64,000 nucleotides of DNA from Misgurnus anguillicaudatus (taxonomy: Eukaryota; Chordata; Actinopteri; Cypriniformes; Cobitidae). The notes below the pieces were generated by a model. It did not search any database. It was not told where the DNA came from and saw nothing but the letters and a program-made list of their open reading frames with translations. The stretch's first letter is position 1; each line of letters starts with the position of its first letter. Positions 45,336 through 55,968 of the stretch are shown in pieces. Both the position numbers and the translations under genes were made by a program. The stretch is taken from the NCBI RefSeq assembly GCF_027580225.2, contig NC_073358.2, positions 48,322,001 to 48,386,000 on the forward strand, written 5' to 3'.

Positions 45336-45469
45336 GGGTTGATTTAACCCGCTGTTGGGTCAAATATAAACATTTTCGGAGTTAATTTAACCCAATGGCT
45401 AGGTTCATCCTTTTATGACCGTACGCTGGATTAATAATAACCCAGAATTTTTTTAACTGCAGTAAGGTT

Positions 45470-46565
45470 GGTAGGACTGTCATTATTTTCAATAGTAGAT
45501 GTACTGGATCTGTGCTGAAGCCTTTCAGATGCCTCAAAGCCCCAATTGTCTGTGCCACATTAGCAGGGAAACTTCTAAGAACTCAAACTGTTTGTTTATG
45601 ACTTTGCTGTTGTCAGATGGCTTTGGGAACAGTTATGAATATAATAAGATTATAGGAGTGCCTTTGTTTTGCCTTATAATCCGTGTGGAAATCGTGGGCT
45701 TTTGAGAAATGGGTCTGGAAATCATAATTGCTAGATGAGAAGAGAAAAGGAGTAGGAGGAAAGATTTGAAGAAAAGCGAAAACGCAATGGAAAGTTTTAC
45801 AGAAAATATGACAGTGCCAAGTTAATACTGGATATATTATATTAGTTTAATAGATTAAAACAATTGTGAGCTTTGGACCTGAAGTCTTATTTATTATCGT
45901 TGATTTGAATAAAGTAGTTATTGTCTACATAAAAATACATATACAGCCATCATACTGTGAATGCAGATGATCAATTTCACTTATTGTGTTCTGACACAAT
46001 CTGAAACATACTTATATTTCCCTGTACACGGGCTAGTTACTTTTCAGCATCATCAAAGGCTGTTTCTGGCTATACAATAGTAAATCTAAGTGTGTGTGCC
46101 TGTCTTTATTTAGCTGTCCCACAACCTGCTCGAGTCTCAGTTATTCATGAACCATCTGGCGAACTTAGTGGCCCAGACAGCAGACAGAAATAAGTCGTGA
46201 TCTACTTCACTTTGCTCTAGTGTCAATGATATCATCTGCATTCCACATCTTATATACTCACAGATACTGCGGAGACATCTGTTGTCCTCGAGCATCCATC
46301 AAACACCCAAGTCTTTGTTTCCTTTATCTCCTTCACCTCCTCTGCAGCTCTTTCTTTCAACCAGTAGCTCTTCCGCATGCGTGAGCCCTCAGCTGTTCTT
46401 TGATCTTATTGTGTGGTACCTTAAGTCTTCTCTTGATGTCTGAAGGATTTGTGAAAACACAAACACCATATTATAAGAAAAATATATGTTACATACTATA
46501 TAAATAAAGTACCGCTCAAAAGCTTAGGAAACACTTGATGGTTCCCATGATCGTAAAAATCTTTT
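45470..46565. other. Non-coding; 46080-46420 possibly conserved
   Basis: No supported gene. The 46080-46420 segment is repeat-poor, with CAGTTATTCATGAACCATC, AGTGTCAATGATATCATC and pyrimidine-rich stretches. It could be a regulatory element, but nothing in the sequence proves it. Confidence 0.3.
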
Positions 46566-46569
46566 AATC

Positions 46570-47080
46570 TTAAGGCTCATTTTCCAGCTCCCCTGGAGTG
46601 GGGCATTTGGTTTTTGCCGTTTTGGAGTCCATTCGGCCGGTCTCCGGGTCTGGCGGTGCCACTTTTAGTATAGCCCTTGGTTACTTTCAATAGCAGGGGA
46701 CTATTTTGGGGCACTGCATAATATCATTGCGCCTGCTGCAGCAATGGGACGGCAGGAAAGTCCTTGATTATTACACCAGAATGGTAGTATAGTTCCTAGC
46801 CATATCGGCATAAAAATAAGCATTTTCCGTCTTAGTTCACAATGTAACTACAGAAGAGTCAAGTTTAAAATAGGAAAAATCTCAAAACTCTTTGGTTATT
46901 TTTTAGCGCAATGCTAATGGTCTAATCAGATTCAATGGATTGTGCCAAGCTATGCCAAAAGTGACACCGCCAGGCCCAGAGACCAGCCGAATAGACTCCA
47001 AAACGGTAAGAATCAAATGTTTAATTCTAGGGGAGCTGGAAAATGAGCATATTTTCAAAAAAAGTGGAGTGTCCCTTTAA
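46570..47080. mobile_element. Foldback MITE (GCTCATTTTCCAGCTCCCCT arms)
   Basis: The left arm GGCTCATTTTCCAGCTCCCC pairs with the right arm GGGGAGCTGGAAAATGAGC. Inward, GTTTTGGAGTCCATTCGGCC pairs with GGCCGAATAGACTCCAAAAC-like sequence, and GGTCTCCGGGTCTGGCGGTG with CACCGCCAGGCCCAGAGACC. The right end continues to AGTGGAGTGTCCCTTTAA; the matching left outer end is missing or eroded. Confidence 0.8.
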
Positions 47081-47850
47081 CATATAAATTTTTTTTGCGT
47101 TCACGTTTTCCGCATGGTTTAAGACGCGAAATGTGAAGCAATTGAGCATAATGTGCTCGGCCATTTCGGTGGGTGCTCGAGCCCCGAGCAACCACGGGAT
47201 CGGCGCCTATGTGCGTGTTTATTGTATCACTTTCATCCATTTTAAACAACACACGGTTCAAGTGAAGAACCTTTTGGGGTTAAAATAATGTCTGCACAGC
47301 GCTGAAAACGTGTTCTGATGCTGTACTGTTAGTGCAAATTGATACTTTTTCGCAACCTTGACCAAGAGAGAACATCTTACCTCATTGGTCCGCCCCCAAG
47401 CCAGTGGGTCATATCAGTTTATAGCACACTAAACTCTTGAGTTTTATTGCCGTTTGCTTTCACGCAAACTTGAAGACTTCTCGCTGGGTGAAACTGTATT
47501 TTATATTTTTTATAGTTTGTGAAGTGCACGCCACCGCGGGTTGCACTGTACCCTCAACAGCCCTAGAATCCACACTTTTGACTTTTATGTTTAACACTAA
47601 GTATACAAAGTTTACCTTAGCAGCGCAAGTGTTTTATTTGTAAACAGTGGCTCAATGTAATTAATATTCATGAGGTAAGACATGGCTATTTAAAGTGACC
47701 GCTCCCAGCGCTTTGCCCGTGCATCGCATCAGAACCGCTTTTAGAACCGATACTTAAGAATCACGTGCGGTTCCGGTTCCTTTTAAAAAAACAAAGCCAG
47801 TTCTGAATAAGAACCGGTTCTCAGTTCCAAACCCTAGCCGCGAGTGGGCG
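47081..47850. repeat. Probable hAT-like remnant ending AACCGGTTCTCAGTTCCAAACCCTA
   Basis: The right boundary at 47808-47837 (GAACCGGTTCTCAGTTCC, then AAACCCTAG) and the words GAACCGCTTTTAGAACCG and GGTTCCGGTTCC resemble the ends of a dispersed fish repeat. No matching left end or target duplication was found. A 68-codon frame inside has no domain. Confidence 0.4.
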
Positions 47851-48446
47851 TGCTTTCAGGCCAGACAGCGAACACGCCCCCACCACTTGAGAGCAGAGAG
47901 TACTGCCTATTTTTCCAAGATTTTGATCACTTATTGTATTTACTTATCCATCATTCAAATCTGGTTGGAAGGTTATTAACACATTTGTTTTCTGTGGTGT
48001 GACAAACTCAGAACACATTTAATATCTGACTTTACAGGGACTTTAAATAAATGGATGCTATAGGCTAAATATTAAAGAAAAGGCAGCCAATAAGAGCTCA
48101 CAATAGATGTGAGCTCCTTCAATGTTTAAAATGCATTCGTACAATGTACTTAATGATGATTTTGCAAATTTTAGGCAAATTTTAGGCAAATGGTAGATGA
48201 TAAAATATAACAGAGGTTTGATTTATTAATTTTGATAAGTTTACCATTATTCTGTAATGTGGGAAAATAATGAGTCACTGTGCGTTCATACCAGATCCGA
48301 ATGAAGCAAAGGAATCATGCTTTTCTCACGTAATTGGATGCTTTAACATTCTGAATTGACGCGCTTCATTCGCGCATGAAATTTGCGTCTGGATTTCACC
48401 CGCGAATACGCTCAATTTGCCTAACTTGTAGTCTCAATATGTGTAT
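47851..48446. other. No recognisable feature
   Basis: AT-rich and without supported frames. The tandem TTTTAGGCAAA at 48168-48190 is too short to matter. Confidence 0.4.
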
Positions 48447-48454
48447 GTGTATAT

Positions 48455-48910
48455 CAGTGGCGGCCGATGACTTCTTTTTTCGAGGGTGCACGATGCAAAG
48501 TTTGTCACAACACATACGCTACATACGTAGCTCGTCATGTGTGTGGTTCGTAATTTCAAAATATGTGTTCGGCGCGTCGAGTGATCTTATGTGCATCATG
48601 TGTCATCAAAATAAGTGGATGCTGCAGATGCGTCTAAAGGGTTTATGATAAAAGAGACGCTCGCGTTTGCCAGATACTCGCATAATCTCATGTGTAATCA
48701 GAGTGTAAGGGAGTGTCTTCCATGTATTTTGTAAACGTGAGCGTCTCTTATCATAAACAGTTTTGATGCGCATGCAGCAGGCACTTATTTTGACAAAACA
48801 CGTGATGTACATGGTTCACATGATGCAAAAAACACACGAGCAACACACGAGACCCCGAACACATATTTTGAATTTGCGCCCCTTGGAAGAGAAGTCACGA
48901 GCCGCCACAG
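48455..48910. mobile_element. hAT-type element with internal foldback, 456 bp, TSD GTGTATAT
   Basis: The ends CAGTGGCGGCCGATGACTTC and GAAGTCACGAGCCGCCACAG are inverted repeats with the CAG/CTG hAT signature. They are flanked by the exact 8-bp duplication GTGTATAT (48447-48454, 48911-48918). Internally, TTTATGATAAAAGAGACGCTC is mirrored by GAGCGTCTCTTATCATAAA, and TCAAAATAAGTGGATGCTGC by GCAGGCACTTATTTTGA, so most of the element can fold back. Confidence 0.93.
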
Positions 48911-49022
48911 GTGTATATATAAGATCAGTTTTTTCAACTTGCGGGTCAAACACCCGGAACGCTCAATTCGCATTGCATCATTTTAGTTAAGTTAATTTTA
49001 ATGTGGTGTCTAGCAAATCAAC

Positions 49023-49331
49023 TTAAAGGGATTTTCGCAAAACTGAAAATTATATCATCACTTACTTGCCCTCATGTTGCCCTCATGTTGAGTCTCTTTA
49101 TTTTGTTAAACACAAAAGATATTTTGATAAATTATGGTTCCCATTGACTTGCCATAGTATTTGTTTTTCCTACTTCCTGCCACAGGGTATTTTTTATAAC
49201 TGTGTGCTTACCACCATTTATCAAAATATTTTCTTTTGTGTTCAACAAAATAAAGAAACTCATACAGGATTTGAACAACATGAGTGAGAGTAAACGATGA
49301 CAGAATTTGTATTTTTGGGTGAACTATTTAA
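49023..49331. mobile_element. Palindromic MITE, GTTGAACACAAAAG-type arms
   Basis: Left words GCCCTCATGTTG, AAACACAAAAGATATTTTGATAAAT and CCATTGACTTGCCATAG pair with right words ATTTATCAAAATATTTTCTTTTGTGTT, CAACATGAGTGAGAG and the terminal GGGTGAACTATTTAAA. Same family as 20918-21686. Confidence 0.75.
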
Positions 49332-49334
49332 ATG

Positions 49335-49858
49335 AAATAAAATCTTTGTTTCCTTTTTCTCTAAACTTGGCACTCATTAACAATCGGCATTTTAATTCTG
49401 TGGTTAATTGGCCTTCGGGAGTCACACAACGGAGCAGAAACAGTTGCTGCTAAGAGGCTTGAAATTCGTGAATTTATTTTTATATTTTGTTGCATGATTA
49501 AGACGTACAGTCGCTCGTTTGTTTTTGCAGTAATGAGACTAATTATGTCAGCTATCAGGAAGTGATTAACCAGTAAATTCATGCAACGCAAAAAAAAACG
49601 ACGTTAATGGATAACGAACTGAGCCACACAGATGCCCTGAAAGGTCTTAAGTATGAACATCATCAGTTTGTCAATTACACTAATTCGCAAATTAACAAAG
49701 CAAAACTATGAAATGATAAATACTAATCATGCCAACTTTCCTCCACCCTTCCACGGCACTAAAATAAAAAATAATTAGTTTTCCAAATTAACAAAGCAAA
49801 AATATCAAATCATCAGTGCTAATTTATTTGTTATACACATATTTATGTGCCCTACTGT
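49335..49858. other. No recognisable feature
   Basis: AT-rich, with ATTAACAAAGCAAAA(C/A)TAT(G/C)AAAT repeated twice (49692-49720 and 49788-49812). No gene is supported. Confidence 0.4.
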
Positions 49859-49859
49859 A

Positions 49860-49992
49860 CACTGTCAGAAATAAAGGATGGTCCTCTTTTAAAAGGTACC
49901 ATTCAGGTACAAATATCTACCTTTGAGGTACTAATATGCACTTTTTTGGTACAAAGGTGTACTTGTTGAAAGGGCACCGCCCCATTGACCGC
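49860..49992. mobile_element. GGTAC-rich MITE, short copy
   Basis: CACTGTCAGAAATAAAGG at the left, then spaced GGTACCATTCAGGTACAAATAT, GAGGTACTAATATGCAC and GGTACAAAGGTGTAC, ending GGGCACCGCCCCATTGACC. It is an unbroken relative of the outer element at 28103-31143. Confidence 0.65.
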
Positions 49993-49999
49993 ATTTGTA

Positions 50000-52060
50000 C
50001 ATATACTTGCGCAAATATTTCTGAATGATAAACATCCCAATATTACAGCAAATTTGCTTTAAATTTGGTTGAAACGTGCAACTAGCAATCTTATACTGCT
50101 GTAATATGAAAGTTTAGTACTTACAGTTAGGAATATCAAACAACCCTAATTATGAGCAATAATAAAAGTAATGCTTGCATCCACTTTATGGCCAACCCAC
50201 CCTATGCAGTCTTAGGAAAATGGCAGGTTTCACATTCGCCTGTGAGGGCGAGACTGAAAAAAGATTGAAAACGTGCCATTACATAAACTCCATATGCCCG
50301 AGTCCTATGCAAATGATCTCACTCATACTCTCTCTTCATGCGCCATTATCTCGAGTCCTCGGTCTGTATTCTGTATCCCTTTGTTTTCCCACACAAAACG
50401 TTCAATTAGACAGCGGAGAAATACCCTTGATTTTCCTCCCTGTTTATCAATGGTTTATTTGCTCTCCCGTAGAGTCTTTCATAGCGGGATGAGAGCTTTT
50501 CACAAAGTGCGAAGCGAGCGGCAATCAGTGCATTTCATGCAAAGCTGAATGCATCGTTCAGCTTGTCAGTAATATGAGAGGGAGGTCCTTAGCATCCTCA
50601 ACCACTCTCTCCTAATAATCTCCGCAGTAAGCCGATGCCTTCAACAACACTGTTATTATGAGGGATTCTCCTGAGTTTGGAAAAATACCAGAGGTAATGC
50701 AAAACTAATAGGTAAACAGTTTGACTGGGAGGCGAGTGGGCCGCAGTCGGAAAGCAGCGATGCAAATAAGCTTTTATAATCAACCTTATTTCGCTGCAGT
50801 TTTGATGGCACGATACCAAACAGAAAAGAAGTGAAAAGACTGGGATTAGAGAAAGGGGATGTGTGACTGACATCTTGATGGAGAACATAGAGCGTTTGCA
50901 TGTAGTCGATGTCAGCCTTTACAGTGAAGGGCGACCGGCAATAAAGGACACGGGTACGTGGCTGTCCGGGGAACGAGACGCTGCGCTGAAATAATTGGAG
51001 AACAGCGCATGACATTTCGAGCAGCTTTACTCAGCACTAAATAGATGAGAGATGCAGAGGAACCGCAAGGTTAGCGCGGTCGGCTACGGATGAAAAAGTG
51101 AGATTTGAAAACGGATCTCCGATGTGCATCGTGTGGGTGGGGATAGTCTGCTAATGACTAGGAGATAAAAAAGAGGGTCTGCTGGATTCATGAAGCCTAA
51201 CATTTCAAAGCTCTGCAATAGAATATTTTTATCGGCAGAGAGGAGCGCCGTGATGCAGAAAGACGAAGAAAGAGAAGGGGCCTGACAGCTCACTGGTGGA
51301 AGATGACGGGGAGAGAGAGAGAGAGGATATTTGAGGGACTGTGTAACACAAGGATGCTGTCAGGCCTCAAGCAAGCTCCATTTAACAAGCTGCTAGATTG
51401 AGGGATGGAGGAGAATTTAAGGAACCGGGTGGAGGATCTACAAGATGTTATTGCACGTTTGCTGTGTGACTCCTCACGTGGTTTTGACATGTTACAATAC
51501 ATAAACACATAAATAACAGCCTGAAATATTAACAAGGAGGGAGCGATTAAAAATCACTGGCATATGTAAACACACAGACAGACAAGAGAGACAGATGTTT
51601 GGAAAACTGGTACACCGAGAGTGCAGATCTGAATTTTTTAAAGATGAATGTTTGCCCGCATCAAGCTCAATGTGATGTATGATGCACACCCTGCTGATGG
51701 ATGCATTTCATCACCTGCTTCCCTGAATGATGTCTGACTTCAAAAATCGCTGAATAAAAACAACATTTTTTATCTTCATGCCTCCCGTAGACAAACTCCC
51801 ACCCCGACACATCCACAGACACACAGAGACCACTGGCCTTCAGATCGGGGATGAGAGGAGAGCATCTTATCTGTCTGTAACACTCCTGAAACACTTCAAG
51901 CCTGTTTACACTCCCTACACTCCCAAGAGACTCGAATCTAACATCCTAAGCTCTTTTCCTGGCGCTATCCCATCCATCTGTGCATCAAACACCCACACCA
52001 CACTTATCTTCCCCTGGACAAACTCAATGTCAGAACTTAACTTACATTGTGCTGCATGTA
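50000..52060. other. Long repeat-poor stretch, candidate regulatory or conserved DNA
   Basis: About 2 kb with few recognisable transposon ends, which stands out in this window. There are many overlapping short frames on both strands, but none has a recognisable domain, a splice context or a length above about 120 codons. Simple GAGAGAGAGAGA occurs at 51310-51325. If the rtn4r first exon lies upstream, this is intron 1 sequence. Confidence 0.35.
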
Positions 52061-52069
52061 GATGTCTTT

Positions 52070-52215
52070 ACGGGTCCACTTGGATCCGAAAAACCAAGGT
52101 TTGACCCGAGACCAAAGCGGCTTTGGGTCTAATTAACAAATTACCCAAGAATACCCAAACTACCTTGCATGTGTGCATCGAATCCTTTCGGGCCGGATAC
52201 ATTTCTGTGGACCCG
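52070..52215. repeat. Small MITE-like fragment with GGGTCCAC ends
   Basis: GGGTCCACTTGGATCCGAAA at the left and TTTCTGTGGACCCGAGAAGG at the right are partly inverted, with GGTTTGACCCGAGACC inside. Borders are approximate and the family is unrecognised. Confidence 0.4.
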
Positions 52216-52827
52216 AGAAGGGTGTTTAGCTCCATCAGCCCTATTAGCATTTGCTAATTTTGTGCAAGGCTCCCTCCTATGTTTCATTTATCAGTTGCCT
52301 CAATTGTTTGCCGTTTAGGTGGGAAACAGTCCCGCGGCACACATTTTTGCCAATAGTGTTTACAAAATCGGCACAAGCATAGAGAGGTAGTGCACTTATA
52401 GGCAATATGACATTTTGGAGATTTATGTATTGAAGAACACATGATTTTATTAGTTTTTGTCATTAATCTGCCATGAAGCCGTTAGCCCAATAGCCTTAAG
52501 AGAGATTTATACTTTCCTTAAAATGTTAAGTGCACATACTTAAGATGTATAAATGTCATTGCATTATATAACAGAATATAAATTATTCAAATGCCATTTA
52601 TTTTAAGACTCAAGCTCAGTTTTCCAGTAAAACAATTCACAACATCAAGATTGCTAAACTTATATAATAATAGTGGATATAAAAATAAGAAAATGTATTT
52701 GGACTTTCTGGTTGTCAGACATTAAAGTGATGGAAAAACTGCTAGGACACCTTTGTTAACCTAAGGGGATGTGACTTCAAAAAACTAGGAATTGATTTGT
52801 CTTTTATATTCCATAATGCAAAATGAA

Positions 52828-52884
52828 CTAACTGTATTCCTGCCCTCAAAATGACCCCTTTGTCTGTCTGTGTCTTTTCAACAG
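52828..52884 (+). promoter_or_regulatory. Splice acceptor of rtn4r coding exon
   Basis: A pyrimidine-rich run ending TGTCTTTTCAACAG stands directly before the exon. A CTAAC branch-point candidate lies at 52828-52832. The acceptor leaves a codon split after its first base (phase 1), which fits the known human gene, where a very short coding first exon is followed by one large exon. An in-frame ATG at 52851 lies inside the intron and is not taken as the start. Confidence 0.85.
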
Positions 52885-54302
52885 GTGGTCGCATCCTCTG
52901 CCTGGTGTTATGGCTTAACCTGGTGCCAGTGATGAATGGCTGCCCGGCAAAATGCGAGTGCCGCAGCGAGCCGAGGCCATCCCTGGCCTGTCAACAGCAG
53001 GGTCTGTTCTCCATTCCCACAGAGATCCCCGTCCGCAGCCAGCGGATATTCCTTCAGAACAACAAACTGACAGTGGTCCGATCGACTAGCTTTAGTTCTG
53101 TACACAATCTTACGGTCCTGTGGATGTACTCGAATAATATCAGCCATATCGAAGCGGGGGCCTTTTATGGGTTGGAGAGACTGGAAGAATTGGACATCGG
53201 TGACAACAGCAACCTTCAGATCATAAGTCCCACTGCGTTTCGAGGTCTGACCAAGCTGCACACGCTTCACCTGCACAGGTGCGGACTGTCCGAGCTCCCG
53301 GTCGGAGTTTTCAGAGGACTGTTCTCTCTTCAGTATCTGTACCTGCAGGATAACAACCTTCTAGCCCTGCACGAAGACACTTTCATGGACCTGGCTAACC
53401 TCACCTACCTATTCTTACACAACAACAAGATCAAGGTCGTGACCGATCACATGTTGCGAGGCCTGATCAACCTTGACCGTCTGCTCTTGCATCAGAATCG
53501 CATCGTGCACGTGCAGCAGCGGGCTTTTAATGACCTTGGCAAGTTGACCACCTTGTTTCTCTTTTACAACAACCTTACCATGTTGACAGCGGAGGCCATG
53601 AATCCCCTAGTGTCCCTCCAGTATCTAAGGCTCAACGGAAACCAGTGGATTTGTGACTGTAGAGCCAGGCCGTTGTGGGACTGGTTTAAACGCTTCAAAG
53701 GTTCCAGCTCCGAGCTGGAATGCCACCTACCTACAACTCTGACCGGTAAAGACCTAAAACGACTTAAGAGTGATGACCTGGAGGGTTGTGTGGATGCTCC
53801 TTCCCAGGTCCAAACCAGCATCTTTAACACCAAGGCTCGTTCTGGAAAGTTCCTCTCATTCGACGACCCCCTCGTAGAAAGCATTCCCATATGTTGTCTT
53901 TCGGATAATGACAAATCTTCCATTATCTCGAGCAAATCTCACCCCGATCCTTCATCCTACAACAGCCGTCAGATCACCAACAATCCCTTGAAAGAGAAGG
54001 AGAACATTTCCAAGACCAAGTTTCGAGAGGGCGAGCGAACAAAAAATGACACACGTAGTAAGCAAAGTCTCAACGATGGTCCTTTGGGAACCCTTTCCAA
54101 CAACCTTGACCAGTCCTTGGACAAAATGAACCCAGAGCTGCTGGACAATCTGGAACCCTCAATAGCGCCATCCAGAAAGAAAAAGAAGTGCTCCAAAAAG
54201 CCCAAATCAGACCAGTCATGTTTAAAAGGTCATGGATCCACCATCGAAGTGTTGGGCCTTCTTTTAATCCCCATGGTTTGGTTTTCAATGGACTTCTCCT
54301 AG
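52885..54302 (+). CDS. rtn4r: rtn4r (Nogo-66 receptor 1), terminal coding exon
   Basis: GPI-anchored neuronal surface receptor that, by family knowledge, binds Nogo-66, MAG and OMgp and signals with p75NTR/TROY and LINGO-1 to restrict axon growth. The exon gives 471 residues plus a split first codon. It has a hydrophobic signal-peptide core (LCLVLWLNLVPV), an LRRNT cap starting C-P-A-K-C-E-C (first Cys codon 52941), about eight leucine-rich repeats (LDIGDNSNLQ, LYLQDNNL, LFLHNNKI, LLLHQNRI, LFLFYNNL) and an LRRCT cap with CDCRARPLWDW (Cys codons 53652, 53658) closing at Cys 53787. A Cys-Cys pair follows at 53892-53897, which in NgR1 disulphide-bonds to the LRRCT. A polar stalk and a basic RKKKK stretch precede a hydrophobic C-terminal tail (54243-54299) suited to GPI attachment. 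N-glycosylation sequons NLT and NIS are present. The LRRCT motif GSSSELEC, the CC pair and the LNDGPLGTL motif favour RTN4R over RTN4RL1/RTN4RL2. The first exon was not found. No frameshift is present. Confidence 0.95.
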
Positions 54303-55005
54303 TTTAAACACTCGCCCATCCGTTTGCTCTTGACAATGACACAAAATACCTGCAGTAGCCTATGTGGACAGGCCAAGACTAAGAAAAGGGGGTTACAAGG
54401 TTACCCCGCGTGGTTGGGAGAAAAAAGTTACAAAAGCTAAAGACGTGTTATCAGAAATGAATGCCTTTACACAATACAGAACAAGAGATCTAATGTATAT
54501 AAAACTTGGTGCCCAAATGTTTGTTCTATGTACTTTTAATGTGCTGTGTTTAAGCAACACTGCGGAGAGTTCCCTATTCCCATCACTTCAAAAACACTTC
54601 AACCGATCAGAATTGACTATTGTAGATGAACCACTAAAAAAAATCCCTAATTCATGACTAAAGCAGAACGCATCCAGGAATGTTGCCGATTTGAAACCAA
54701 GGGGAGTGTCATGATTTTATTCCAAATTTTGTTTTTCTTTCAAAAGTGATACATTTGTTCTATGCTGTTTTTTATGTTTATAAGTATTTCAGTAATGACA
54801 AATGTTTAACTCTCCCCAAATATGTGCTACATTCTGTTTGCATCCCGACACAAACTACAGGTGGCATCTTTGGAGGGAATGCTGTCTAGTTGTTCACTGA
54901 AATTGCAATGGCATCATAGATATGCATTTTATTTTGCTGGTGTACAAGCATAAATATGAAAAATAAAATATCTCTTTTTTTAATAAATGGCTTCTGATGG
55001 CCCAT
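54303..55005 (+). other. rtn4r 3' UTR (end inferred)
   Basis: Non-coding sequence follows the TAG stop. AATAAA signals occur at 54962-54967 and 54982-54987, and a G/T-containing stretch (CTTCTGATGGCCCATGTCCTTG) follows, fitting cleavage near 55000. A 97-codon frame at 54364-54657 lies within this UTR and shows no domain. Confidence 0.65.
54962..54987 (+). terminator. rtn4r polyadenylation signals
   Basis: Two canonical AATAAA hexamers 20 bp apart, about 660 bp after the stop codon. They are the first such pair downstream of the gene in an otherwise suitable A/T-rich context. Confidence 0.65.
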
Positions 55006-55965
55006 GTCCTTGTTATTTGAATTATTTGGGACATATGCACACAACAACCTGACCAATCCAGCTCGTTCGTAACTTACAGTAAACTATAATGTCACATGCG
55101 GAATGAACAACCACTAATCCGTTGTAACTACTGCCAAATGCACAAGTATGGGTCATAGACCATCACCCTGTAGGAAACCATGCTCCGTCCACTCCCATAA
55201 ACAGATGGCAGACCATGCTGAGATTGTTTGTGGACGACGACCCACTGCTTTGTCAAATCTGGACGGCGTTCAAGTTATCATCTCCTGCTTTCAACTACTT
55301 CTGCGTCACGGGAGCCTGGCATGACAGCGATGCACACTTTAGTAAAGAGGTTTAACCAGCAGTAGTACTGTATGTTATACTAAACACACTCGTGTTAGCT
55401 TAATCACACCCTGTGTACGCTGCCGGTGATGTGACAAGATTAGAACACTTCCATTAAAATAAATGAAGATGTCTTCCTGACAGTGTGCGATATCCCGTTG
55501 TTTATTACTCCCCTCCTGAAACACCACGGGCAGTCATTAGCCGACACTTCAGCAGCCTTGATGATGTCACCAAAAAGTAAAGCACTTTAGGCGGAGCCTG
55601 TTTAATGAACTACTATGTAGACAATATAAAAGCACATTCTCTTCTTTATTATCAGTTTAACACATTTACTGGCAGGATATCATGTTATATTTTGAAGGCA
55701 TTGTTGCAAAGAATAGGCAGCAATCTCACATCATTATTATGCAATAAGCACACACAGTAAAACACCTATTGTTTACAAGCATTAAACTATAGTGGGTTTG
55801 AATTAATGTTTACAGAGGAGTTTAAAATTGATTTCTATAGCACTTCTAGCAGTTTTGCATTGTACATTACTTTACAGTACATACAGAGTAGCCTAATACG
55901 AGCATATAAAGATAATTATGTAATTAAATATATAATATACTGTATATTACACAATACAATATATC
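55006..55965. other. Intergenic; no recognisable feature
   Basis: No supported frame or complete repeat. TATATAATATACTGTATATTA at about 55928-55950 is low complexity. Confidence 0.4.
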
Positions 55966-55968
55966 ATT

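Larger units (their letters stand above)
39358..45464. mobile_element. ACCCAGC MITE expanded to 6.1 kb by internal arrays
   Basis: The left end TACACGCTAAAAATTGCTGGG and the right end CCCAGAATTTTTTTAACTGC/AGTA form an imperfect inverted repeat of the type TAC(n)TAAAAA-TT-CTGGGTTA. Immediately inside the left end is CAACCCAGCACTGGGTCAAA; inside the right end is AACCCGCTGTTGGGTCAAA, its partner. Between these ends lie a minisatellite of the element's own ACCCAGC sequence and a 191-bp SINE-bearing satellite. The size would ordinarily be a few hundred bp or less, so almost all of it is expansion. That all of it belongs to one element is inference from the two facing ends. Confidence 0.65.

Noticed and set aside
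42224..45385. A series of nearly identical 114-codon frames, as if a multigene family
   Set aside because: Each frame is one unit of the 191-bp satellite read in the same phase relative to the unit. Unit length is not a multiple of three, and frames exist on both strands, so this is repetition and not coding.
52851..52884. ATG at 52851 as the rtn4r start
   Set aside because: It lies upstream of a strong acceptor (TTTTCAACAG) and encodes residues unlike the family's start; the phase-1 junction fits the known two-exon structure.
52908..54288. Minus-strand frames of 72 to 123 codons opposite rtn4r
   Set aside because: They are antisense shadows of a constrained coding exon, with no domain or splice signals of their own.
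54364..54657. 97-codon frame after the rtn4r stop
   Set aside because: It lies in the 3' UTR before the polyadenylation signals and has no recognisable domain.
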